Source: Schistocerca nitens (Eukaryota > Arthropoda > Insecta > Orthoptera > Acrididae). From it: 64,000 nt of DNA. Numbering within the stretch: the stretch's first letter is position 1; the number at the start of each line of letters is the position of its first letter. A model generated the notes under the pieces. The model worked only from the letters and a program-made list of their open reading frames with translations. It was not told where the DNA came from and searched no databases. Positions 24,201-34,712 of this stretch are shown one piece after another. The stretch is from assembly GCF_023898315.1 (NCBI RefSeq), contig NC_064621.1, positions 13,018,501 through 13,082,500 of the forward strand. Reading direction: 5' to 3'. The position numbers and the translations under genes are program-made.

Positions 24201-27200
24201 TATCCGTGTTTCAACGTCAATGTGAAGTTCCAAGGGATACAGTAAACCTGCAGATGTGCATCGGAATGTAAAACTGGTGACACAGAAAACACTCAAAACA
24301 TAGACAGAAAGAAGACTCTGTCTTCTTGTACTTAAGTCGGCATTGTGTCTCTTATATTTAATTCCGATGCAATTTCTGTGTTTCATCGTCAATGTGAAGG
24401 TCCAAGGGATACAGTAAACCTGCAGAGGTGCATCGTAATGTAAAACTGGCGACAGAGGAAACGCTCAAAACATAGACAGTAAGAAGACTCAGCCTTCTTG
24501 TACTTACGTCGGCATTGTGTCTCTTATATTTAATTCCGATGAAATTTCTGTGTTTCATCGTCAATGTGAAGGTCCAAGGTATACAGTAAACCTGCAGAGG
24601 TGCATCGGAATGTAAAACTGGAGACAGAGGAAACGCTCAAAACATAGACAGTAGGAAGACTCAGCCTTCTTGTGCTTAAGTCGGCATTGTGTCTGTTATA
24701 TTTTCTTGCGATGCAATTTCTGTGTTTCATCGTCAATGTGAAGGTCCAAGGGATACAGTAAACCAGCAGAGGTGCATCGGAATGTAAAAGTGGTGACACA
24801 GGAAACGCTCAAACATACACGCTACGAAGACTCAGTCTTCTTGTACTTAAGTCGGTAGTGTGTCGCTTACATTTAGTTCCGATGCAATTTCTGTGTTTCA
24901 TCGTGAATGTGAAGGTCCAAGGGATACGGCTAACCTGCAGAGGTGCATCGGAATGTAAAACTGGCGACAGAGGAAACGCTCAAAGCATAAACAGTTAGAA
25001 GACTCAGCCTTCTTGTACTAAAGTCGGCATTGTGTCTCTTATAATTAATTCCGATGCAATTTTTGTCTTTCATCGTCAATTGGAAGGTCCAAGGTTTACA
25101 GTAAACATGCAGAGGTGCATCAGAATGTAAAACTGCCGACAGAGGAAACGCTCAAAACATAGACAGTAAGAGGACTCAGTCTTCTTGTACTTAAGTCGGC
25201 ATTGTGTATCTTATATTTAATTCCGATGCAATTTCTGTGTTTCATCATGTATGTGAAGGTCCAAGGGATACAGTAAACCTGTAGAGGTGCATCGGAATGT
25301 AAACCTGGTGACACAGGAAACGCTAGAAAACATAGACAGTAAAAAACCTCAGTCTTCTTTTACTTAAGCCGGCATTGTATCTCTTATATTTAATTCCGAT
25401 GCAATTTCTGTGTTTCATCGTGTATGTGAAGGTCCAAGGGATACAGTAAACCCGTAGAGGTGCATCGGAATGTAAAACTGGTGACACAGGAAACGCTCAA
25501 AACATAGACAGTAAGAAGACTCAGGCTTCTTGTACTTAAGTCGGCAATGTGTCTGTTATATTTACTTCCGAGGCAATTTCTGTGTTTCATAACAATTTGA
25601 AGGTCCAAGGGATACAGTAAAAAAGCAGAGGTGCTTCGGAATGTAAAAGTGGTGACACAGGAGTCGCTAAAAACATAGAGAGTAAGAAGACTCAGTCTCT
25701 TTGTTCTTAAGTCGGCATTGCGTGTCTTATATTTAATTCCGATGCAATTTCTGTGTTTCATCGTCAATGTGAAGGACCAAGGAATACAATAAACCTGCAG
25801 ACGTGCATCGGAATGTAAAACTGGAGACAAAGGAAACGATCAAAACATAGACAGTAAGAAGACTCAGCCTTCTTGTACTTAAGTCGGAATTGTGTCTGTT
25901 ATATTTACTTGCGATGCAATTTCTGTGTTTCATCGTCAATGTGAAGGTCTAAGGGATACAGTAAACCAGCAGAGGTGCATCGGAATGTAAAACTGGTGAC
26001 ACAGGAAGCGCTCAAAGTATAGACAGCAAGAAGACTCAGTCTTCTTGTACTTAAGTCGGCAGAGTGCCTCTTAAATTTAATTCCGTTGTTATTTCCGTGT
26101 TTCAACGTCAAAGTGAAGTTCCAAGGGATACAGTAAACCCGTAGAGGTGCATCGGAATGTAAAACTGGTGACACAGGAAACGCTCAAAATATAGACAGTA
26201 AGAAGACTCAGGCTTCTTGTACTTAAGTCGGCATAGTGTCTGTTATATTTACTTCCGAGGCAATTTCTGTGTTTCATAACAATTTGAAAGTCCAAGGGAT
26301 ACAGTAAAAAAGCAGAGTTGCATCGGAATGTAAAAGTGGTGACACAGGAAACGCTCTAACATGGACGGTAAGGAGACTCAGTCTTCTTGTACTTAAGTCG
26401 GCAGTGTGTCGCTTACATTTAATTCCGATGCAATTTATGTGTTTTATCGTGAATGTGAAGCTGCAAGGGATACGGCAAACCTGCAGAGGTTCATCGGAAT
26501 GCAAAACTGGCGACAGAGGAAACGCTCAAAGCATAGACAGTTAGAAGACTCAGCCTTCTTGTACTAAACTCGGCATTGTGTCTCTTATATTTAATTCCAA
26601 TGCAATTTCTGTGTTTCATCGTCAATGTGAAGGTCCAAGGGATACAGTAACCCTGCAGAGGTGCATCGGAATGTAAAAATGGTGACACAGGAAACGCTCA
26701 AAACATAGACAGTAAGAACACTCAGTCTTCTGGTACTTAAGTCGGCAGTGTGTCTCTTAAATTTAATTCCGATGCAATATCCGTGTTTCAACGTCAATGT
26801 GAAGTTACAAGGGATACAGTAAACCTGCAGATGTGCATCGGAATGTAAAACTGGTGACACAGAAAACACTCAAAACATAGACAGAAAGAAGACTCTGTCT
26901 TCTTGTACTTAAGTCGGCATTGTGTGCCTTATATTTCATTCCGATGCAATTTCTGTGTTTCATCGTCAATGTGAAGGTCCAAGGGATACAGTAAACCTGC
27001 AGAGGTGCATCGGAATGTAAAACTGGCGACAGAGGAAACGCTCGAAACATAGACAGTAAGAAGACTCAGCCTTCTTGTACTTACGTCGGCATTGTGTCTC
27101 TTATATTTAATTCCGATGCAATTTCTGTGTTTCATCGTCAATGTGAAGGTCTAAGGTACACAGTAAACCAGCAGAGGTGCATCGGAATGTAAAACTGGAG

Positions 27201-28880
27201 ACAGAGGAAACGCTCAAATCATAGACAGTAAGAAGACTCAGCCTTCTTGTACTTAAGTCGGCACTGTATCTCTTATATTTAATTCCGATGCAATTTCTGT
27301 GTTTCATCGTCAATGTGAAGGTCCAAGCGATACAGTAAAGCTGCAGAGGTGCATCGGAATGTAAAAATGGTGACACAGGAAACGCTCTAAACATAGACAG
27401 TAATAACACTCAGTCTTCTCGTACTTAAGTCGGCATTGTGTATCTTATATTTAATTCCGATGCAATTTCTGTGTTTCATCATGTATGTGAAGGTCCAAGG
27501 GATACAGTAAACCTGTAGAGGTGCATCGGAATGTAAACCTGGTGACACAGGAAACGCTAGAAAACATAGACAGTAAAAAACCTCAGTCTTCTTGTACTTA
27601 AGCCGGCATTGTATCTCTTATATTTAATTCCGATGCAATTTCTGTGTTTCATCGTGTATGTGAAGGTCCAATGGATACAGTAAACCCGTAGAGGTGCATC
27701 GGAATGTAAAACTGGTGACACAGGAAACGCTCAAAACATAGACAGTAAGAAGACTCAGGCTTCTTGTACTTAAGTCGGCAATGTGTCTGTTATATTTACT
27801 TCCGAGGCAATTTCTGTGTTTCATAACAATTTGAAGGTCCAAGGGATACAGTAAAAAAGCAGAGGTGCATCGGAATGTAAAAGTGGTGACACAGGAATCG
27901 CTAAAAACATAGACAGTAAGAAGACTCAGTCTCTTTGTTCTTAAGTCGGCATTGTGTGTCTTATATTTAATTCCGATGCAATTTCTGTGTTTCTTCGTCA
28001 ATGTGAAGGACCAAGGAATACAATAAACCTGCAGACGTGCATCGGAATGTAAAACTGGAGACAAAGGAAACGATCAAAACATAGACAGTAAGAAGACTCA
28101 GCCTTCTTGTACTTCAGTCGGAATTGTGTCTGTTATATTTACTTGCGATGCAATTTCTGTGTTTCATCGTCAATGTGAAGGTCTAAGGGATACAGTAAAC
28201 CAGCAGAGGTGCATCGGAATGTAAAACTGGTGACACAGGAAGCGCTCAAAGTATAGACAGCAAGAAGACTCAGTCTTCTTGTACTTAAGTCGGCAGAGTG
28301 CCTCTTAAATTTAATTCCGTTGTTATTTCCGTGTTTCAACGTCAAAGTGAAGTTCCAAGGGATACAGTAAACCCGTAGAGGTGCATCGGAATGTAAAACT
28401 GGTGACACAGGAAACGCTCAAAATATAGACAGTAAGAAGACTCAGGCTTCTTGTACTTAAGTCGGCATAGTGTCTGTTATATTTACTTCCGAGGCAATTT
28501 CTGTGTTTCATAACAATTTGAAGGTCCAAGGGATACAGTAAAAAAGCAGAGTTGCATCGGAATGTAAAAGTGGTGACACAGGAAACGCTCTAACATGGAC
28601 GGTAAGGAGACTCAGTCTTCTTGTACTTAAGTCGGCAGTGTGTCGCTTACATTTAATTCCGATGCAATTTATGTGTTTCATCGTGAATGTGAGGCTGCAA
28701 GGGATACGGCAAACCTGCAGAGGTGCATCGGAATGTAAAACTGGCGACAGAGGAAACGCTCAAAGCATAGACAGAAGACTCAGCCTTCTTGTACTAAACT
28801 CGGCATTGTGTCTCTTATATTTAATTCCAATGCAATTTCTGTGTTTCATCGTCAATGTGAAGGTCCAAGGGATACAGTAA
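18239..28880 (+). repeat. Large repeat unit D, copy 2 (~10,642 bp, ~62 monomers)
   Basis: It starts with the same ACCTGGAGTGG as 7421 and runs parallel to copy 1. Visible differences are few: loss of one T near 22552 (GGAATGAAAACTGG), GAGTCGC near 25662 where copy 1 has GAATCGC, and one monomer fewer around 26.97-27.10 kb. It contains a full HOR A unit (18239-21671), a second partial A unit, and the B block with a 13-monomer spacing (about 2234 bp) instead of 14. Homology to copy 1 ends at about 28880. Confidence 0.9.
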
Positions 28881-29665
28881 CCCTGCAGAGGTGCATCGGA
28901 ATGTAAAAATGGTGACACAGGAAACGCTCAAAACATAGACAGTAAGAACACTCAGTCTTCTGGTACTTAAGTCGGCAGTGTGTCTCTTAAATTTAATTCC
29001 GATGCAATGTCCGTGTTTCAACGTCAATGTGAAGTTACAAGGGATACAGTAAACCTGCAGATGTGCATCGGAATGTAAAACTGGTGACACAGAAAACACT
29101 CAAAACATAGACAGAAAGAACACTCTGTCTTCTTGTACTTAAGTCGGCATTGTGTGCCTTATATTTCATTCCGATGCAATTTCTGTGTTTCATCGTCAAT
29201 GTGAAGGTCCAAGGGATACAGTAAACCTGCAGAGGTGCATCGGAATGTAAAACTGGCGACAGAGGAAACGCTCGAAACATAGACAGTAAGAAACTCAGCC
29301 TTCTTGTACTTACGTCGGCATTGTGTCTCTTATATTTAATTCCGATGCAATTTCTGTGTTTCATCGTCAATGTGAAGGTCCAAGGTATACAGTAAACCAG
29401 CAGAGGTGCATCGGAATGTAAAACTGGAGACAGAGGAAACGCTCAAATCATAGACGGTAAGAAGACTCAGCCTTCTTGTACTTAAGTCGGCACTGTATCT
29501 CTTATATTTAATTTCGATGCAATTTCTGTGTTTCATCGTCAATGTGAAGGTCCAAGGGATACAGTAAAGCTGCAGAGGTGCATCGGAATGTAAAAATGGT
29601 GACACAGGAAACGCTCTAAACATAGACAGTAAGAACACTCAGACTTCTCGTACTTAAGTCGGCAT
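25197..29665 (+). repeat. Block B in copy 2, two ~2.23 kb units (13 monomers each)
   Basis: 25390-26590 matches 27624-28820 at about +2234, and 26591-27430 matches 28821-29660 at about +2230. Markers are TTCATCATGTATGTG (about 25243 and 27477) and GTTACAAGGGATACAG (26815 and 29036). The second unit runs past the end of the 10.8 kb duplication. The block was therefore still gaining or losing units after, or independently of, that duplication. Confidence 0.8.
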
Positions 29666-30970
29666 TGTGTCTCTTATATTTAATTCCGATGCAATTTCTG
29701 TGTTTCGTCGTGAATGTGAACCTGCAGAGGTGCATCGAATGTAAAACTGGTGACACAGGAACGCTCAAAACATAGACAGTAAGAAGACTCAGTCTTCTTG
29801 TACTTAAGTCGGCATTGTGTCAATTATATTTAATTACGATACAATTTCTGTGTTTCATCGTCAATGTGAAGGTCCAAGGGATAAAGCAAAGCTGCAAAGG
29901 TGCATCAGAATATAAAACTGGTGACAGACGAAACGCTCAAAACATAGACAGTAAGAAGACTCTGCCTTCTTCTACTTAAGTCGGCATTGTGTCTGTTATA
30001 TTTACTTCCGATGCAATGTCTGTCTTTCATAACAATGTGGAGGTCCAAGGGATACAGTAAACCTGAGGAGGTGCATCGGAATGTAAAACTGGTGACACAG
30101 GAAACGCTGAAAATATAGACAGTAAGAAGACTCATTCTTCTTTTACTTAAATAGCCATTGTGCCTCTTATATTATTTCGGTTGCAAATTCCGTGTTTCAT
30201 CGTCAATGTGAAGGTCCAAGGGATACAGTAAACCGGCAGAGGTGCATCGGAATGTCAAATTGGTGGCACACGAAACGCTCAAATCATATGCAGTAAGGAG
30301 ACTCAGTCTTTTTGTACTTAAATCCTTATTGTGTCTCTTATATTTAATTCCGATCCAATTTCTGTGTTTCATCGTGAATGTGAAGGTCCAAGGGATACAG
30401 TGAACCTGCAGAGGTGCATCGGAATGTAAAACTGGTGACACAGGAAACGCTCAAAACATAGACAGTAAGAAGACTCAGGCTTCTTGTACTTAAGTCGGCA
30501 ATGTGTCTGTTATATTTACTTCCGAGGCAATTTCTGTGTTTCATAACAATTTGAAGGTCCAAGGGATACAGTAAACCAGCAGAGGTGCATCGGAATGTAA
30601 AAGTGGTGACACAGGAATCGCAAAACACATTGACAGTAAGAAGACTCAGTCTTGTTGTTCTTAAGTCGGCATTGTGTGTCTTATATTTAATTCCGATGCA
30701 ATTTCTGTGATTCATCGTCAATGTGAAGGACCAAGGAATACAATAAACCTGCAGACGTGCATCGGAATGTAAAACTGGAGACAAAGGAAACGATCAAAAC
30801 ATAGACAGTGAGAAGAATCGGTCTTCTTGTACTTAAGTTGGCATTGTCTCTGATATATTTACTTGCGATGCAATTTCTGTGTTTCATCGTCAATGTGAAG
30901 GTCTAAGGGATACAGTAATCCAGCAGAGGTGCATCGGAATGTAAAAGTGGTGACACAGGAAACGCTCAAA
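29067..30970 (+). repeat. Segment C, copy 1 (matches 34713-36637)
   Basis: About 11 monomers match 34713-36637, at +5646 before 29720 and +5667 after about 29760. The shift comes from a 20-bp deletion at 29720/29721 plus one missing A at about 29760. The segment includes unusual monomers with AATTACGAT starts, GCAAAGGTGCATCAG and the TAGCCATTGTGCC variant, so the match is specific. Confidence 0.84.
29721..29721 (+). other. 20-bp deletion scar between GTGAA direct repeats
   Basis: Here the monomer reads GAATGTGAACCTGCAGAGG. The sister copy near 35360-35395 has 20 additional bases starting GGTCCAAGGG between GTGAA and CCTGCAG, and a second GTGAA at their end. Loss of one GTGAA plus the intervening bases gives this sequence exactly. 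That pattern is typical of slipped-strand or microhomology-mediated deletion. Confidence 0.85.
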
Positions 30971-33439
30971 GATGGACAGTAAGAAGACTCAGTCTTCTTG
31001 TACTTAAGTCGGCAGTGAGTCGCTTACATTTAGTTCCGATGGAATTTCTGTGTTTCATCGTCAATGTGAGAGTCCAAGGGATACAGTAAACCTGCACAGG
31101 TGCATCGGAATGTAAAACCGATGACACAGGAAGCGCTCAAAGTATAGACAGTAAGAAGACTCAGTCTTCTTGTACTTAAGTCGGCATTGTGTGTCATATA
31201 TTTAATTCCGATGCAATTTCTGTATTTCATCGTCAATGTGAAGGTCCAAGGTATACAGTTAACCTGCAGAGGGGCATCAGAATGTAAAACTGGAGACAGA
31301 GGAAACGCTCAAAACATAGACAGTAAGAAGACTCAGACTTCTTGTACTTAAGTCGGCATTGTGTCTGAATATATTTACTTGCGATGCAATTTCTGTGTTT
31401 CATCGTCAATGTGAAGGTCCAAGGGATACAGTAAACCAGCAGAGGTGCATCGGAATGTAAAAGTGGGGACACAGGAAACGCTCAAACATGGACGGTAAGA
31501 AGACTCAGTCTTCTTGTACTTAAGTCGGCAGTGTGTCGCTTACATTTAAATCCGATGCAATTTCTGTGTTTCATCGTGAATGTGAAGGTCCAAGGGTTAC
31601 GGCAAACCTGCAGAGGTGCATCGGAATGTAGAACTGGCGACAGAGGAAACGCTCAAAGCATAGACAGTTAGAAGACTCAGCCTTCTTGTACTAAAGTCGG
31701 CATTGTGTCACTTATATTTAATTCCAATGCAATTTCTGTGCTTCATCGTCAATGTGAAGGTCCAAGGGATACAGTAAACCTGCAGAGGGGCATCAGAATG
31801 TAAAACTGGAGACAGAGGAAACGCTCAAAACATAGACAGTAAGAAGACTCAGACTTCTTGTACTTAAGTCGGCATTGTGTCTGTTATATTTACTTGCGAT
31901 GTAATTTATGTGTTTCATCGTCAATGGGAAGGTCCAAGGGATACAGTAAACCAGCAGAGGTACATCGGAATGTAAAATTGGTGACACAGGAAACGCTCAA
32001 ACATGGACGGTAAGAAGACTCAGTCTTCTTGTACTTAAGTCGGCAGTGTGTCGCTTACATTTAATTCCGATGCAATTTCTGTGTTTCATCGTGAATGTGA
32101 AGCTGCAAGGGATACGGCAAACCTGCAGAGGTGCATCGGAATGTAAAACTGGCGACAGAGGAAACGCTCAAAGCATAGACAGTTAGAAGACTCAGTCTTC
32201 TTGTACCAAACTCGGCATTGTGTCTCTTATATTCAATTCCAATGCAATTTCTGTGTTTCATCGTCAATGTGAAGGTCCAAGGGATACAGTAACCCTGCAG
32301 AGGTGCATCGGAATGTAAAACTGGCGACAGAGGAAACGCTCGAAACATAGACAGTAAGAAGACTCAGCCTTCTTGTACTTACGTCGGCATTGTGTCTCTT
32401 ATATTTAATTCCGATGCAATTTCTGTGTTTCATCGTCAATGTGAAGGTCCAAGGTATACAGTAAACCTGCAGAGGTGCATCGGAATGTAAAACTGGAGAC
32501 AGAGGAAACGCTCAAAACATAGACAGTAAGAAGACTCTGCCTTCTTGTACTTAAGTCGGCATTGTGTCTGTTATGTTTTCTTGCGATGCAATTTCTGTGT
32601 TTCATCGTCAATGTGAAGGTCCAAGGGATACAGTAACCCAGCAGAGGTGCATCGGAATGTAAAAGTGGTGACACAGGAAACGCTCAAACATGGACGCTAA
32701 GAAGACTCAGTCTTCTTGTACTTAAGTCGGTGGTGTGTCGCTTACATTTAATTCCGCTGCAATTTCTGTGTTTCATCGTGAATGTGAAGGTCCAAGGGAT
32801 ACGGCTAACCTGCAGAGGTGCATCGGAATGTAAAACTGGCGACAGAGGAAACGCTCAAAGCATAGACAGTTAGAAGACTCAGCCTTCTTGTACAAAAGTC
32901 GGCATTGTGTCTCTGATATTTAATTCCAATGCAATTTCTGTGTTTCATCGTCCATGTGAAGGTCCAAGGGATACAGTAAACCTGCCGAGGTGCATCGGAA
33001 TGTAAAAATGGTGACACAGGAAACGCTCAAAACATACACAGTAAGGACACTCAGTCTTCTGGTACTTAAGTCGGCATTGTGTCCCTTATATTTAATTCCG
33101 ATGCAATTTCTGTGTTTCATCGTCAATTGGAAGGTCCAAGGGTTACAGTAAACCTGCAGAGGTGCATTAGAATGTAAAACTGGCGAAAGAGGAAACGCTC
33201 AAAACATAGACAGTAAGAGGACTCAGTCTTCTTGTACTTAAGTCGGCATTGTGTCTCTTATATTTAATTACGATGCAATATCTGTGTTTCATCGTGTATG
33301 TGAAGGTCCAAGGGATACAGTAAACCTGTAGAGGTGCATCGGAATGTAAACCTGGTGACACAGGAAACGCTAGAAAACATAGACAGTAAAAAACCTCAGT
33401 CTTCTTGTACTTAAGCCGGCATTGTATCTCTTATATTTA

Positions 33440-33518
33440 ATTCCGATGCAATTTCTGTGTTTCATCGTCAATGTGAAGGTCCAAGGGATACAGTAAACCT
33501 GCAGAGGTGCATCGGAAT
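33440..33518. repeat. 11-bp inverted repeat inside the monomer (example)
   Basis: The left arm ATTCCGATGCA is at 33440-33450 and its exact reverse complement TGCATCGGAAT is at 33508-33518, separated by 57 bp. The pair recurs in a large share of monomers across the window. Common broken forms are TTGCGATGCA, TTCCAATGCA and TTCCGAGGCA on the left, and CATCGGGATG or a one-base-shorter CATCGAATG on the right. It could form a stem in single-stranded DNA or RNA, or be a symmetric protein site; either role is inference. Confidence 0.9.
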
Positions 33519-33611
33519 GTAAAACTGGTGACACAGGAAACGCTGAAAACATAGACAGTAAGAAGACTCAGGCTTCTTGTACTTAAGTTGGCAATGTGTC
33601 TGTTATATTTA
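33440..33611 (+). repeat. Representative satellite monomer (172 bp)
   Basis: This unit is close to the hand consensus and exactly 172 bp. It begins with ATTCCGATGCA and carries the PstI hexamer CTGCAG, the second inverted-repeat arm TGCATCGGAAT, and the AflII hexamer CTTAAG. It departs from the commonest sequence in the palindrome's right half (CAGGCTTCTT instead of CAGTCTTCTT) and near the end (TTGGCAATGTGTCTGTT). The next unit starts with CTTCCGAGG, a common variant start. It is given as a reference copy for defining phase and variants. Confidence 0.93.
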
Positions 33612-34712
33612 CTTCCGAGGCAATTTCTGTGTTTCAAAACAATTTGAAGGTCCAAGGGATACAGTAAACCAGCAGAGGTGCATCGGAATGTAAAAGTGGT
33701 GACACAGGAATCGCTAAAAATATAGACAGTAAGAAGACTCAGTCTTGTGGTTCTTAAGTCGGCATTGTGTGTCTTATATTTAATTTCGATGCAATTTCTG
33801 TGTTTCATCGTCAATGTGAAGGGCCAAGGAATACAAAAAACCTGCAGACGTGCATCGGAATGTAAAACTGGAGACAAAGGAAACGATCAAAACATAGTCA
33901 GTAAGAAGACTCAGCCTTCTTGTACTTAAGTCGGCATTGTGTCTGTTATATTTACTTGCGATGCAATTTCTGTGTTTCATCGTCAATGTGAAGGTCTAAG
34001 GGATACAGTAAACCAGCAGAGGTGCATCGGAATGTAAAAGTGGTGACACAGGAACCGCTCAAAGTTGGACAGTAAGAAGACTCAGTCTTCTTGTACTTAA
34101 GTCGGCAGTGTGTCGCTTACATTTAGTTCCGATGTAATTTCTGTGTTTCATCGTCAATGTGAAGGTCCGAGGGATACAGTAAACCTGCAGAAGTGCATCG
34201 GAATGTATAACTGGTGACACAGGAAGCGCTCAAAGTATAGACAGCAAGAAGACTCAGTCTTCTTGTACTAAAGTCGGCATTGTGTCTCTTATATTTAATT
34301 CCAATGCAATTTCTGTGTTTCATCGTCAATGTGAAGGTCCAAGGGATACAGTAAACCTGCAGAGGGGCATCAGAATGTAAAACTGGAGAGAGAGGAAACG
34401 CTCAAAACATAGACAGTAAGAAGACTCAGCCTTCTTGAACTTAAGTCGGCATTGTGTCTGTTATATTTACTTGCGATGCAATTTCTGTGTTTCATCGTCA
34501 ATGGGAAGGTCCAAGGGATGCAGTAAACCAGCAGAGGTGCATCGGAATGTAAAATTGGTGACACAGGAAACGCTCTAACATGGACGGTAAGAAGACTCAG
34601 TCTTCTTTTACTTAAGTCGGCAGTGTGTCGCTTACATTTAATTCCGATGCAATGTATGTGTTTCATCGTGAATGTGAAGCTGCAAGGGATACGGCAAACC
34701 TGCAGAGGTGCA

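Larger units (their letters stand above)
30971..34712 (+). repeat. Mosaic satellite region between the two C copies
   Basis: It consists of monomers only, without one simple HOR. About 30.36-31.2 kb matches 33.45-34.3 kb at +3093 (18 monomers), and 31985-34005 matches 36620-38638 at +4635 (27 monomers). A short run near 31741 matches 34319 at +2578 (15 monomers). The overlapping offsets indicate several rounds of unequal duplication over the same stretch. Confidence 0.78.

Noticed and set aside
33430..33439. TTATATTTAA before each unit start as a TATA-box promoter
   Set aside because: It is A/T-rich and conserved with the rest of the monomer, but there is no gene downstream and no initiator or other element. 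Satellite transcription is possible but not supported by sequence alone.
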